NCBI GenBank assembly: GCA_012840135.1
Contig: DUMA01000033.1
Coordinates: 16,011-80,010, forward strand
From: Thermoanaerobacterales bacterium
GTDB taxonomy: Bacteria > Bacillota > Thermosediminibacteria > Thermosediminibacterales > Tepidanaerobacteraceae
Length of the DNA stretch: 64,000 nucleotides
Direction of reading: 5' to 3'
Made by a program: the position numbers and the translations under genes. Numbering within the stretch: position 1 is the first letter of the stretch; each line of letters begins with the position of its first letter. The notes under the pieces were generated by a model. The model was given only the letters and a program-made list of their open reading frames with translations. It had not been told where the DNA came from and did no database searches. This document shows, piece after piece, positions 19,769 through 30,587 of this stretch.

Positions 19769-22489
19769 TCACTGTTTGCCTGTTAATTTTTTCAGCAAAT
19801 CACCGAGCTCTTTTATTTTCTGGCCGTAAGTTGCCCAGTCGCCTTCCCGCTGGGCTTTTATGGCTTCATCATAAAGCGTACTAGCTCTGTCAATAAGTTC
19901 TTCCGTAGTCATTTCTTCTGTTGGAACAGCTGGAGCGGTCTTTTCAACAGCCGGTTCTCCAAAGATCCTGGCCATAGCTGCCTCAAAGGTCCTCTCCATA
20001 ACCACATGCTCTCCATATGACACGACCACTCTGGAAAGCTCCGGGAGCTGACTCTGTTCACCCTGGATGAAGATCGGTCTTACATATATTATCGAACTAT
20101 CAATCGGCAGCACCAGCAGATTCCCCCTGATTACCCTGGACCCCCTCTGGTCCCATAGGGTGAGTTGCTGTGATATCTGGGAGTCCTGATTAATCCTTGC
20201 TTCGATCTGCATGGGGCCATAGACGGTCTTATCCTTCGGGAAAAGGTATACCACAAGTTTGCCGTAGTTTTCACCGTCGGACCTTGCCGCCATCCAAGCC
20301 CTCATGTTCTCTATCGTTGTCGGGGTGAAGGGAAGCATTAAAACCTGCTCGGGGCTTTTTTCTCCAGGCAGCTGTAGTATGGTATAATAGGGCTCCATCT
20401 TGACCCTTTCGCTGCCGAAAATCTCATCGGGTATCTGCCACGCATCTTCCTTATTATAAAAAACCCTGGCATCCTCCATGTGGTAAAGGGTGTAAATCCT
20501 GGTCTGAGTCAAAAACAGGTCTTCGGGATATCTGATGTGGGCCTTTATTTCTTTTGGCATTTCATCCATTGATTTAAACATCCCGGGGAAAATGTCATCA
20601 TAGCTTTTTATAATGGGATCGGTGCCGTCCGCTATATAAAAATCTACGGTACCGTTGTAGGCATCTATGACCGTCTTGACTGAATTTCTGATATAGTTTA
20701 TGTCGTTTACGGGCTCGGAGTAAGGATACCGGTCCGAAACTGTATAACCGTCCATTATCCAGTAAAGTTTCCCATTTGCCACTATCATGTACGGGTCTCT
20801 GTCAAATCTAATAAACGGTGCGATCTTGCTTGCCATTGTCTTTATATCTCTATCAAACAATATCCTGCTGTCCGAATCAAAATTGTTGGATACCAGGAGC
20901 TTGTAGTCCCCAAAGCGGATGGCAAACAGCAACCTGGCCCAGAGGTTGAGAGGAACTCCGCCCCTTCCATTGTATTTGGTGTAGACATTGGCTTCCCCGG
21001 CAGGATAATCAAATTCTGGGGTTTTAGAATTTACCACCACATATTCCCTGGTGAGTTCACCAAAATAAATTCTGGGTTCATCCACTTTCAATACCGGGTC
21101 CCCGGACACCGGCGGGATGTCTTTTATAAAAAAGTTCGGGAGACCTTCAGCAGTAACAGTATTAACCGGGCTCATTACAAGACCGTAACCATGGGTATAC
21201 TGAAGGCGGCGGTTCACCCAGGTCTTTGCCCTTTCATCAAGCCTGCTCTGGTCAAGTTCCCTGGCGGCTAGCATTACCTGGCGGATTTCACCGTTTACCG
21301 TATATCTGTCTACATCAATCTGATCGAAACTATAATAATATCTGATTCGCTGGAGCTGATTGTATGTCTGCTGCAGAGGCCTGTAGTCCCAGAGCCGGAG
21401 GGTTTTGACCGTAGGGCTGTCCATAATTACATCTGCACTCACCGTTTCTTTGACGGGAAACTCCTTTCGTTCCACCCGATCAAGGCCGTAAGCCTTCAGA
21501 GTAAAATCTATATTGTATTTAAGATAGGTTTCTTCTTTCACAAATTCATTAGGTGATACCTGGAATTGCTGAACTAGAGTCGGATATATTCCCTGAAGAA
21601 GAATAGATGCGGTCACAAGTGTCCCTAAAGTGAACAGCAAAATCCTGGGTCTGTTTATCGCAAGATTGAGAAGCATCAAAACAGCCAGGATGACGGAAAT
21701 AATCATTAATATCTTTAAACCCGGCAGCACGGCATGGACATCGGTATAGCTGGCACCGAAGGCTACACCCCTGGGTGAATAAAGCAGATTATACATGGAC
21801 AGTCTGTAACCGTAAGCCTTCAATGCAAATAATGCAGCCACAAGTATGGCCACCTGCTTTTCACGAGCCAGGATATAAAGCCACTGAGACGGGCCATTCT
21901 CAATATAGGCTATTATGTACAGTGCCGCCACCATCAATAAAGTGATCGTAACCATGCTCATCATTAGTTCGTAGGCTAACTGTAAAAAGGGCAGTTTGAA
22001 TATGTAAAAACCTATATCCTGCTTAAAAAGCGGATCTAAATCTCCGAAAGTTTTTGAATGAAAAAATTTTTGAACCGTCAGCCAGTAAGATGATGTAAAA
22101 GAGGTAAAAATCAGGGTTATGGCGATGCTGATTGCCAGGAAAAATCTCCTGATCCATCTGCCCGAAAGCGCTTTGGAAAGGATGTCGTTGACTATACCTT
22201 CCCTGTATTTTAAGCTCCATACATAGGAAAGGCCCCGGCCGGCGATTATCAGATTGATGTACAGGAATGCAAAAAATATGATGCCGCTGATGAGCCTTAC
22301 TGCCCATCTTGAATAAAAAATGATCCAGAATACCTTTAAATACTCTGTCGACTTAAACCACATTATTTCTGTAAGAAACCCTGCACCCATGAATACGCCT
22401 GCAAGGATAACTACCATGCCCAATAGAATAAAATATGCGGGAAATCTTCTCATTTTTTTAAATTTCCTCCTTATATAAACTTGAGCCAA
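19769..22489 (-). CDS. UPF0182 family membrane protein
   Basis: 906 aa, seven N-terminal TM segments and conserved COG1615-like ectodomain. Confidence 0.9.
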   Translation of the reverse strand: MAQVYIRRKFKKMRRFPAYFILLGMVVILAGVFMGAGFLTEIMWFKSTEYLKVFWIIFYSRWAVRLISGIIFFAFLYINLIIAGRGLSYVWSLKYREGIVNDILSKALSGRWIRRFFLAISIAITLIFTSFTSSYWLTVQKFFHSKTFGDLDPLFKQDIGFYIFKLPFLQLAYELMMSMVTITLLMVAALYIIAYIENGPSQWLYILAREKQVAILVAALFALKAYGYRLSMYNLLYSPRGVAFGASYTDVHAVLPGLKILMIISVILAVLMLLNLAINRPRILLFTLGTLVTASILLQGIYPTLVQQFQVSPNEFVKEETYLKYNIDFTLKAYGLDRVERKEFPVKETVSADVIMDSPTVKTLRLWDYRPLQQTYNQLQRIRYYYSFDQIDVDRYTVNGEIRQVMLAARELDQSRLDERAKTWVNRRLQYTHGYGLVMSPVNTVTAEGLPNFFIKDIPPVSGDPVLKVDEPRIYFGELTREYVVVNSKTPEFDYPAGEANVYTKYNGRGGVPLNLWARLLFAIRFGDYKLLVSNNFDSDSRILFDRDIKTMASKIAPFIRFDRDPYMIVANGKLYWIMDGYTVSDRYPYSEPVNDINYIRNSVKTVIDAYNGTVDFYIADGTDPIIKSYDDIFPGMFKSMDEMPKEIKAHIRYPEDLFLTQTRIYTLYHMEDARVFYNKEDAWQIPDEIFGSERVKMEPYYTILQLPGEKSPEQVLMLPFTPTTIENMRAWMAARSDGENYGKLVVYLFPKDKTVYGPMQIEARINQDSQISQQLTLWDQRGSRVIRGNLLVLPIDSSIIYVRPIFIQGEQSQLPELSRVVVSYGEHVVMERTFEAAMARIFGEPAVEKTAPAVPTEEMTTEELIDRASTLYDEAIKAQREGDWATYGQKIKELGDLLKKLTGKQ

Positions 22490-22650
22490 TGCCCTGTGTG
22501 CGGGAATTTTTTACCATTTTAACCGACTCTGTCTTAATCTATCCGGATTACCCTCTCGTAATCCGGATATATTATTATTATGAGTTTATAATTTTTATTT
22601 TATTTTAACACAGGTTTGCTAGAAAAGTAAAAGAAATAAAACGAGCAGGG

Positions 22651-22797
22651 TTACTTTCCCTGCTCCTCTGAAGATTGTTCTTTGCATTTTTTACTGTCTT
22701 CTTCTATCTCTTTTCCGCAATAAGGGCATGTCCAGACCTTTAAGTCTGCAGCAGAATACGACCGCTTATTGCAATACGGACACGTGGTATAAGGCAC
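22651..22797 (-). CDS. 48-aa double zinc-ribbon protein (not in ORF track)
   Basis: GTG start after GGGGGG; VPYTTCPYCNKRSYSAADLKVWTCPYCGKEIEEDSKKCKEQSSEEQGK*. Confidence 0.75.
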   Translation of the reverse strand: MPYTTCPYCNKRSYSAADLKVWTCPYCGKEIEEDSKKCKEQSSEEQGK

Positions 22798-22947
22798 TAT
22801 ATAGACCCCCCAAATCCTCTGTTAACCCTGAATGCTCCGCTTCGCTCTTACATTTTTATATCTCTATATATATAGAATTCCCCATTTTTTTAATAAATCC
22901 TTCTCCACAAGTAAATTTTAAAAAATCTTTTTTTAGGGGTGGTTTTC

Positions 22948-23649
22948 ATGGACACTTTTTTTAAAATCTTTACATACAGTTCCATATCCGGCTTCGCAGT
23001 GATCATCGGCGGATACCTTGGCACAAAAAAAATCCCCGATAAACTCCTCGCTTTTGTGCTCACTTTTGGTTCCGGTGTGCTTTTATCGGTACTCTCGTAT
23101 TCCCTCATGCATGAAGCTTACCGTCAGTCGGGACCAGTCTATACTTCTCTGGCTTTCTTAATCGGAGGCATAAGCTTTTTCATAATAGAAGGGCTCCTGA
23201 CCAAATATGTAGCCAGAGGTACCGGAATGATTCTGGGAACCGCGCTGGACGATTTGCCCGAAGCTCTGAGTATGGGGATAGGATTTGCTACAGACAGCGG
23301 CAGGCTCGGGATCGTGCTGGCCCTTTCCATATTTCTCCACAACGTTCCGGAAAGTCTGTCTTCAAGCTGTGATCTGATAAAGGAAGCCCGGCTCTCCCCC
23401 CGCTCGGCCATGGTCCTGGCTTTGATCATAGCCCTACTGGATCCTTTTGCAGCATTAACCGGCTACTACTTGTTGAGAAATTTAAATCAGGTGTGGCTGG
23501 GGATGATCATGGCTTTCTCGGGAGGTTCCATTCTTTTTATGACGGGCACCGACATGATACCAAAAGCCCATAAAATAGGAACTCGCCTGGAGAATATAGG
23601 TCTTCTGGCGGGATTTCTGGCAGCTTTTTTGCTGAGCAGGCTCATGTAA
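22948..23649 (+). CDS. ZIP family metal transporter
   Basis: IFLHNVPESLSSS, GTALDDLPEALSMGIGF motifs. Confidence 0.9.
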   Translation: MDTFFKIFTYSSISGFAVIIGGYLGTKKIPDKLLAFVLTFGSGVLLSVLSYSLMHEAYRQSGPVYTSLAFLIGGISFFIIEGLLTKYVARGTGMILGTALDDLPEALSMGIGFATDSGRLGIVLALSIFLHNVPESLSSSCDLIKEARLSPRSAMVLALIIALLDPFAALTGYYLLRNLNQVWLGMIMAFSGGSILFMTGTDMIPKAHKIGTRLENIGLLAGFLAAFLLSRLM

Positions 23650-23718
23650 CAGGTACAATAACCAACTGTTATTAATAACATATATAGTAGGAGTAGGAGA
23701 TACTGGGAGGGGATTATT

Positions 23719-24228
23719 GTGTTTATGCAATCAGGCAGAGGGTCTATGGTATGCCATGTTCGCGAACCCTATCCGATTATTAGGGTGGAGGGACCCAACC
23801 GGGAATATGCCGAAATTCTAAAGGGTGATTATGCAGGAAAAGATAGTGAGCTTTCCGCCATCCTTCATTATATTTACGGCAATCTTGTGTCGGACAATGT
23901 AGAAGTAGCCCAGCTTCTAATGTGCATAGCCAGGGTGGAGATGAACCACTTTCAGATGCTGGGAGAAACCATAAAATTACTTGGAGTTGACCCGCGTTAC
24001 GAGCATATGGGGAAGTACTGGAATGCAAGTTTCGTTAAATATGATCGTGATACTTGCACGATTCTTCGTGAAAACAGGGAAGATGAACTGGCCGCAACTC
24101 AGGAATACAGGCGGCAGGCAGCCAGAATCGCCGATAACTATGTAAAAGAACTTTTATTAAGAATAGCCCGGGATGAGGAATTGCATGCAAGGCTGCTCGG
24201 AGAAGCCATAGAAAAATATTGCAGGTAG
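23719..24228 (+). CDS. Ferritin-like (bacterioferritin/Mn-catalase-like) domain protein
   Basis: Helical bundle with ExxH-type motifs (ARVEMNHFQMLGE; IARDEELHARLLGEAIE). Confidence 0.8.
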   Translation: MFMQSGRGSMVCHVREPYPIIRVEGPNREYAEILKGDYAGKDSELSAILHYIYGNLVSDNVEVAQLLMCIARVEMNHFQMLGETIKLLGVDPRYEHMGKYWNASFVKYDRDTCTILRENREDELAATQEYRRQAARIADNYVKELLLRIARDEELHARLLGEAIEKYCR

Positions 24229-24254
24229 AATGGTCTGTCATCTGTTTTATCAGG

Positions 24255-24280
24255 CTGCCCCTATAGGGGCACCTTTGTTT
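24255..24280 (+). terminator. Terminator-like hairpin
   Basis: GCCCCTATAGGGGC ACCTTTGTTTTT. Confidence 0.5.
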
Positions 24281-24502
24281 TTGCCTTTGTTCAAAGCCTC
24301 AACCGTAAACGGGTGAATATATTTTTATAAACCTATTTGGTCAACTGCAGCATCTTTTTTAAACTATTACCACTTTATCGTGTCTGAGCGTAAGCAGTGA
24401 AAATATTCGTAAAATACTATTGCCATGTATCAGAAATACATGTTATGATAGAATAACAGATAGTTTTTTATCCCGTTTTTATTGTTTCAGGGAGGTGCTA
24501 TA

Positions 24503-24922
24503 TTGGAGAGTATTGATGTAGCAAAAATTGCCATTAAGATGGCCCTTTCCACCAGAAGCGAGGAATTGGAACTAAAGGAGTATTACGGTAAAATGAACCT
24601 CCGGGTGGCGGCCGTAGATTTTGGAGGAGATTTTATAAATTCCATAAAGAAAATAATAGAAAGAGCCGTGGTGGCAGCCAAGCGGGAAGGTGTAATAGAA
24701 GAAGAGACCCATGTGCTGGAAGGTGCGGTGGTGGGAGCTACGCGGGAAGCCCTTTCCCAGGTAATGCAGAAGGCTCTGGGATTGAACGTGGGCGGAAAAA
24801 TCGGTATAGCCCGGTGGGGTGAACATATCAGTGTGGCCATGTTTTTCGGAGTGGGCTTTTTGAACCTGAATGAAGTAGTAATAGGCCTGGGCCACAGGTC
24901 CATCCCCAGCTTCAATAAGTAA
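24503..24922 (+). CDS. hutP: HutP family protein (hut operon antiterminator homologue)
   Basis: GKIGIARWGEHISVAMFFGVGFLNLNEVVIGLGHRSIP; RBS GGGAGGTG, TTG start. Confidence 0.88.
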   Translation: MESIDVAKIAIKMALSTRSEELELKEYYGKMNLRVAAVDFGGDFINSIKKIIERAVVAAKREGVIEEETHVLEGAVVGATREALSQVMQKALGLNVGGKIGIARWGEHISVAMFFGVGFLNLNEVVIGLGHRSIPSFNK

Positions 24923-24952
24923 AAAGCTCCAGAGGGCTGGGATCGGTAAATC

Positions 24953-25207
24953 TTATGTTTTTAAGAGTCTGCTGTATAGAGTTTTTTCATCCAGAGAAAT
25001 TCCCAATTGTTTGGCCTGTTTTATAAGATAATTATAATGTTCTACGGAAGCTTCCATCCTCGAAAGTGCTGCATCCACCGCCTCGGGATCATTTTTCATC
25101 CACTGAAAAGCCTTATCGGCCAGTTCAATTTCTATCCTGGCACGTTCAATTTCTTCAAGAAAACTATCTTCCCATCTTTTGCGGTTCCTGTCAGGATTTT
25201 CAATCAT
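24953..25207 (-). CDS. Small DUF2508 (YaaL-like) protein
   Basis: 84 aa, family resemblance in EIERARIEIELADKAFQ...EHYNYLIKQAK. Confidence 0.6.
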   Translation of the reverse strand: MIENPDRNRKRWEDSFLEEIERARIEIELADKAFQWMKNDPEAVDAALSRMEASVEHYNYLIKQAKQLGISLDEKTLYSRLLKT

Positions 25208-25293
25208 GACAGCCTTCCTCCCAAAAAGTCTATACTATATTCTATGCAAGCAGGGAGGAATATTTGAAAAAATTTGTAGAATCTATATAAGAT

Positions 25294-26640
25294 TTAACGG
25301 AGGTTCGAAAAAATAGTTCTCACTGACCCTATCATGTATAAAGACCCCGCGAAAACTATGAGATCCCCGGGAGCAGCCAGTTCCAGGGAAAGGGATACTG
25401 CATCTTTTATCTTTTTTACGGCATAGATGTTATCATGCCTTTTTTCATTTTCAGGACAGCTTTCTTTTATAACTTCCGCCAGCCGTTCTGCGGAAATGGC
25501 CCGCGGGTTGTCAGGAGCCGTAGTTATGATTGTATCTGCCAGTGGCACGATTTCCCGTATCATATCTTTATAATCCTTGTCCTCCAGGATTCCCAGCACA
25601 AGTATTTTTTTCTTTTTTGAAAAATGTTTAAGGATTGCTTCCTTAAGTGTTCTGACGCCTGCCACATTATGGGCGCCATCTATAAGCACCGTGGGATTTT
25701 CCTTCAAAATTTCCAATCTCCCGGGCCACCGGGCGTTTTCAAGGCCTGTATAAATAGCATCTTTGGTGATTTTTATCCCTGACAGTTCAAGAGCCTCGAT
25801 AGCTCCGACGGCAGCTGCCGCATTTTCCAGTTGATGGGAACCGGTAAGCCTTATTCTCAGGTTTGAATAATGATTTTTTAACGTATCCAAATCAAACACC
25901 TGGTCATTTACGCCATCGTATATGGGTTTATAGCATATATAATCAATATCTTTGCGGTCTTCGCAACTATTTAGCACCCGTTTGAGCGTACATTTCTGTC
26001 TAGCACAGGCTTCCTCTATGACCCGCATCGCTTCCGCATCCTGGGGACCTGAAACTACCGGCACCCGCTCTTTAATAATGCCGCACTTTTCCCGGGAAAT
26101 ATCGGCAAGAGTATTCCCCAGATATTTCTGGTGGTCGAAGCTTATCGGTGTTATGACACTCACAAGAGGCGTCACCACATTGGTCGCATCGAGCCTGCCG
26201 CCCATGCCCACTTCCAGCACGATAAAGTCCACTGCCTGTTCTTTGAAATATAAAAATCCCAGTGCCGTCACTACCTCAAATTCGGTGGGATATCCCAGGT
26301 TTTTTTTCTGCATGGCGGATATGGCATCTCTGACTTTTTGAGTTAACCTTGCCAGGTCTTCATCGGGGATATTCTTTCCATTGACCCTGATTCTTTCATT
26401 AAAAACCTCAAGGTACGGCGACGTATAAAGTCCGACTTTGTATCCCGCCGCCCGAAGGATGGAATCTATCATGGCACAGGTGGAACCTTTGCCATTGGTC
26501 CCTGCCACATGGATTACCTTTATGCCATGATGGGGGTTGTCGAGGATATCTAAAAGATTTGTGATATTCTCAAGGCCCAGCTTTGTTCCGAACCTATTCA
26601 AACCGTGGATAAATTCAAGAGCCTCGCTGTAAGTCAGCAT
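25294..26640 (-). CDS. folC: Folylpolyglutamate synthase/dihydrofolate synthase
   Basis: VIHVAGTNGKGSTCAMIDSILRAAGYKVGLYTSPYL. Confidence 0.97.
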   Translation of the reverse strand: MLTYSEALEFIHGLNRFGTKLGLENITNLLDILDNPHHGIKVIHVAGTNGKGSTCAMIDSILRAAGYKVGLYTSPYLEVFNERIRVNGKNIPDEDLARLTQKVRDAISAMQKKNLGYPTEFEVVTALGFLYFKEQAVDFIVLEVGMGGRLDATNVVTPLVSVITPISFDHQKYLGNTLADISREKCGIIKERVPVVSGPQDAEAMRVIEEACARQKCTLKRVLNSCEDRKDIDYICYKPIYDGVNDQVFDLDTLKNHYSNLRIRLTGSHQLENAAAAVGAIEALELSGIKITKDAIYTGLENARWPGRLEILKENPTVLIDGAHNVAGVRTLKEAILKHFSKKKKILVLGILEDKDYKDMIREIVPLADTIITTAPDNPRAISAERLAEVIKESCPENEKRHDNIYAVKKIKDAVSLSLELAAPGDLIVFAGSLYMIGSVRTIFSNLR

Positions 26641-26853
26641 GATATACCTTCTTCCCACTTTTGTAATTACTTCAAAAGCAAAAATTGTTTGGGATGGCTG
26701 CAACGGCTGGGACGACATGCTGTTGCAGCCTCTTTTTTCACGCTTTCAAGATTATGGTAACAATTAACATCAATTAAATGTTTGACGCAGCATTTATTCA
26801 TATCCTTTGTTCCTAAATCATTCAGCCAAAAAACGTATTGACTTCCTTCAGGA

Positions 26854-29499
26854 CTATTTTAATTCTCTTAACATTTTCAGCCTTTGTTCCACTTTTTCAA
26901 TCATATCCCTGTAATCTTTCTCCTTCTGGCGCTCCTTTTCCACCACATCCTGGGGAGCTTTAGATAGGAATCCCTGATTGGACAGTTTTTTGGATACCCT
27001 TTCTATCTCCTTTTCAAGGTTTGCATGTTCTTTATTCAACCTTTCGATTTCCGTCTCGATATCCACCAGGCCTTCCATGGGGACGAATATTTCAGTTCCC
27101 TTTATGACGCAAGTTACAGCTTTATGAGGCACTGCGGCATCCCTATCGATAAACTGCATATCTTCCACTTTTGCCAGGCTCTTGATGATTTGTATATTTT
27201 CCTTCAGGATATCCATTACGAAGGGATCGCTGGCTCTTACAAAAGCTCTGGCTTTTTTTGCCGGGGATACATTCATGTCCGCCCGAATATTCCTTATACC
27301 CCTCACGGCATCGCAAACTATTTCCATGTCCCGGGCATCTGTAAAGTCAAAATCAGGATTATACTCCGGCCATTTGGACACCATAATGCTCTTTCCTTCA
27401 TGGGGCAGATGCTGCCATATTTCCTCGGTGATGAAGGGCATGAAGGGATGAAGGAGCTTTAATGCTCTTTCCAGTACAAAGCACAGTACCTGCTGGGCGC
27501 GTTTTTTTGCGGCATCATCACCTCCATAAAGATCTATCTTGGCCATCTCGATGTACCAGTCGCAAAACTCACTCCAGAAAAAGTCGTAAATCTTTTGGGC
27601 TGCAATACCTATCTCAAACTTGTTCAGGGCTTCGGTGACTTCTTTTGTTATATCATTTACCCTCTTTAATATCCACCGGTCTTTTAATGTAAGGTCTGAC
27701 TTATTAATCTCACCCGGCGTAAATCCTTCCAGGTTCATCATCACAAAGCGTGAGGCATTCCATATCTTGTTGGCAAAGTTGCGGCTGGCCTCCACCTTCT
27801 CCCAGTAAAATCTCATGTCATTGCCCGGGGCATTGCCGGTGCTCAGTGTAAACCTCAATGTGTCTGCACCGTATTTTTCGATGACCTCCAGAGGATCTAT
27901 GCCATTGCCCAGGGATTTGCTCATCTTCCGGCCGAGGGCATCCCTAACCAGACCCGTTATAACAACATATTTGAAGGGTTCCCTTTTCATAAATTCCATG
28001 GCGGAAAAAATCATCCTGGCTACCCAGAAAAATATAATGTCATAACCCGTCACCAGCACCGACGTGGGGTAGAAATATTTCAGATCTTCGGTATCGTCGG
28101 GCCAGCCAAGAGTGGAGAAAGGCCATAGTGCCGATGAAAACCATGTGTCCAGCACATCAGGATCCTGCTCTATGCGGCTGCTCCCGCATTTGGGACACAC
28201 CACCAAATCTTCCCGGCTTACCGTCATCTCACCGCAGTCTTTGCAGTACCATGCCGGTATTCTGTGGCCCCACCACAGCTGTCTCGATATGCACCAGTCA
28301 TGGATATTTTCCAGCCAGTTCAGGTATATCTTCGTAAATCTTTCGGGCACGAACTGAACCTTTCCCTGTTTTACCACTTCTATGGCAGGTTCCGCCAGAG
28401 GTTTCATCCTGACAAACCACTGCTTGGAAACCATGGGCTCCACCGTGGAGTGACAGCGATAGCAGTGGCCGACGCTGTGTTTTAAATCTTCTATTTTTTC
28501 AAGGCTGCCTTCTTCCTGCAATTGTTTCACTAACAGCTTCCGGCACTCGTACCGGTCCATGCCGTCAAATCTCCCGGCTCTTTCATTCATATATCCATTC
28601 TCATCCATAACATTTATCACAGGTAAATTGTGGCGCAGCCCCATCTCAAAATCGTTGGGGTCATGACCGGGAGTCACCTTCACCGCACCGGTACCGAATT
28701 CCTTGTCCACATAAGAATCTTCGATGATGGGTATCTCCCTGCCCACCACCGGCAGTATTAAGGTCTTACCCACCAGATGGCGGTAGCGCTCGTCTTCCGG
28801 ATTTACGGCTACAGCGGTATCGCCCAGCATGGTTTCGGGCCGGGTGGTAGCCACCGTCAGATGGCCGGAGCCATCTTTGAGGGGATATTTCACATAATAA
28901 AGTTTTCCGGTCTCCTCCTCATGTTCTACTTCTATATCTGAAAGGGTAGTCTTGCATGTGGGACACCAGTTAACAATATAGTCACCGCGATAAATGAGCC
29001 CTTTTTCGTACAGGCGGACGAATACCTCCCGCACAGCCCTGCTTAAACCCTCATCCATGGTGAAGCGCAGTCGGGACCAGTCGCAGGATGAACCCAGCTT
29101 TTTGAGCTGCTTTATTATCTTCCCTCCGTACTTTTCCTTCCACGCCCAGACTCTCTCCAAAAATTTCTCCCGGCCCACATCATATTTGGAAAGACCTTCT
29201 TCCGCCAGCTGTTCTTTAACCTTGGCCTCGGTGGCAATGCCCGCATGGTCGGTGCCCGGCAGCCACAGTGCAGCGTACCCCTGCATCCTCTTAGTCCGGA
29301 TAATGATATCCTGAAGGGTATTATTCAGAGCATGTCCCATATGAAGCTGGCCCGTAACATTGGGCGGCGGAATGACTATGGTAAAAGGCTCTTTTTCTGG
29401 ATCCTTATCAGCGAAAAATAAATTCTCCTTTTCCCAAAACTCATACCATTTGTCTTCAACTTCTTTTGGATCATAAACCGAAGGTATATTTTTTTCCAT
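26854..29499 (-). CDS. valS: Valyl-tRNA synthetase
   Basis: HMGHALN and KMSKS motifs; 881 aa. Confidence 0.99.
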   Translation of the reverse strand: MEKNIPSVYDPKEVEDKWYEFWEKENLFFADKDPEKEPFTIVIPPPNVTGQLHMGHALNNTLQDIIIRTKRMQGYAALWLPGTDHAGIATEAKVKEQLAEEGLSKYDVGREKFLERVWAWKEKYGGKIIKQLKKLGSSCDWSRLRFTMDEGLSRAVREVFVRLYEKGLIYRGDYIVNWCPTCKTTLSDIEVEHEEETGKLYYVKYPLKDGSGHLTVATTRPETMLGDTAVAVNPEDERYRHLVGKTLILPVVGREIPIIEDSYVDKEFGTGAVKVTPGHDPNDFEMGLRHNLPVINVMDENGYMNERAGRFDGMDRYECRKLLVKQLQEEGSLEKIEDLKHSVGHCYRCHSTVEPMVSKQWFVRMKPLAEPAIEVVKQGKVQFVPERFTKIYLNWLENIHDWCISRQLWWGHRIPAWYCKDCGEMTVSREDLVVCPKCGSSRIEQDPDVLDTWFSSALWPFSTLGWPDDTEDLKYFYPTSVLVTGYDIIFFWVARMIFSAMEFMKREPFKYVVITGLVRDALGRKMSKSLGNGIDPLEVIEKYGADTLRFTLSTGNAPGNDMRFYWEKVEASRNFANKIWNASRFVMMNLEGFTPGEINKSDLTLKDRWILKRVNDITKEVTEALNKFEIGIAAQKIYDFFWSEFCDWYIEMAKIDLYGGDDAAKKRAQQVLCFVLERALKLLHPFMPFITEEIWQHLPHEGKSIMVSKWPEYNPDFDFTDARDMEIVCDAVRGIRNIRADMNVSPAKKARAFVRASDPFVMDILKENIQIIKSLAKVEDMQFIDRDAAVPHKAVTCVIKGTEIFVPMEGLVDIETEIERLNKEHANLEKEIERVSKKLSNQGFLSKAPQDVVEKERQKEKDYRDMIEKVEQRLKMLRELK

Positions 29500-29525
29500 T
29501 CAAATCACTCCTGTCTTTATTTTTG

Positions 29526-29554
29526 TGTGTCACGGGGACGGTTCTCATGACACA
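29526..29554. repeat. REP-like hairpin, TGTGTCA-CGGGGACGGTTCTCA-TGACACA
   Basis: 7-bp stem around a CGGTTCT core. Confidence 0.6.
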
Positions 29555-29580
29555 AATTAAAGAGAAATCGAAAGTATTAT

Positions 29581-29603
29581 ATCAAGGAGTCGGTTCTCTT
29601 GAT
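29581..29603. repeat. REP-like hairpin ATCAAGGAGTCGGTTCTCTTGAT
   Basis: Different stem, same CGGTTCT core. Confidence 0.55.
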
Positions 29604-29824
29604 CTATTATCAGCCGGTATTTCATCGGCAAATTCTCCTATTGGACCTACCTCTGACATCCGAATTGTGCATGCCGCCCCCTGCCGGCTGCCCGCCAAAG
29701 CGGGTATGGTTTCGGGCTTAAGAGCGGCTAAATCCCGCTATATGGTTGGGAACCCACCGAAGGTCGGTATAGCCTTCACATGTTACCTTAGCCCACTTCT
29801 ACAGTAGAATCATAGTATAAAAAT

Positions 29825-29851
29825 GATGCAATAGAACCGACCTCTTGATTC
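29825..29851. repeat. REP-like element in inverse orientation (GATGCAATAGAACCGACCTCTTGATTC)
   Basis: Inverse of 29581-29603 with the CGGTTCT core. Confidence 0.5.
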
Positions 29852-29865
29852 ACTCCTGTTTGCAA

Positions 29866-30285
29866 TAAAAAAGCCTTTCATCCATCAAAGGACGAAAGGC
29901 TTACTTCCGCGGTACCACCTTACTTCTCGTTTAAAAAGGTTTTGAGGCTCAAGACTGGTTTCCGTCTTAGCAAGGGGAGTTTGATATGCATAAAGGAAAC
30001 TTGATAGGCCCAAAAGAAACAGGATAAAAGCTTGCCTCATAAAATCGAGCACTTCATGCTTTAACGGGCTGACCGTTTCCGACTACTTATTTAAGGCACA
30101 GCATATGGTTGCTTTAAACCCTATCACCAAAAAACGGTTCATGATACCCTTAATGTTCGCCGGAAAAGCTCCGGGGCGACCTTCGGAGTTCCTCCCAGAA
30201 AGGCTTTCAGCCCACGGCCTTTCTCTCTTGGTGGGATATCCTCCTACTCCTCCCCTTCAACGCCTGAAATGATACAATTGTCCCA
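29866..30285 (-). promoter_or_regulatory. T-box leader of valS
   Basis: Minus-strand AAGGTGGTACCGCGG T-box followed by terminator AAGCCTTTCGTCCTTTGATGGATGAAAGGCTTTTTTA. Confidence 0.95.
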
Positions 30286-30348
30286 TAAATATCTTGCTAT
30301 AATTTTAACTTTCAGCAATGTTTTTGTCAAGGTACGCCGCCAAATCCA

Positions 30349-30501
30349 TCTAAATCCCTATTGCCATACCGTCGGCTCTGGGGTCTGAACCTCCAAACAT
30401 GACGCCTTCATTGTTTACTTCGATGATCTGTGCGGCGCCTCCGGCTCCGTATGGGGGTAAAATCACCACATTATGACCCCTGGTTTTCAGGAAATTTAAA
30501 C
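30349..30501 (-). pseudogene. C-terminal remnant of gamma-glutamyltransferase
   Basis: Minus strand RLNFLKTRGHNVVILPPYGAGGAAQIIEVNNEGVMFGGSDPRADGMAIGI*, no upstream gene body. Confidence 0.8.
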
Positions 30502-30587
30502 GTACCTATCTATACACATTTTGGACCATATTCACGGTTTAAATCTCGACAAAACATAGTTTTTAAAAATTTATGCGCGCCTGGTAC

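Noticed and set aside
26685-26735. GGCTGCAACGGC...GCTGTTGCAGCC-TCTTTTTT as a terminator for valS
   Set aside because: The U-tract is on the plus strand, whereas valS and folC are both on the minus strand; no plus-strand gene to terminate was found.
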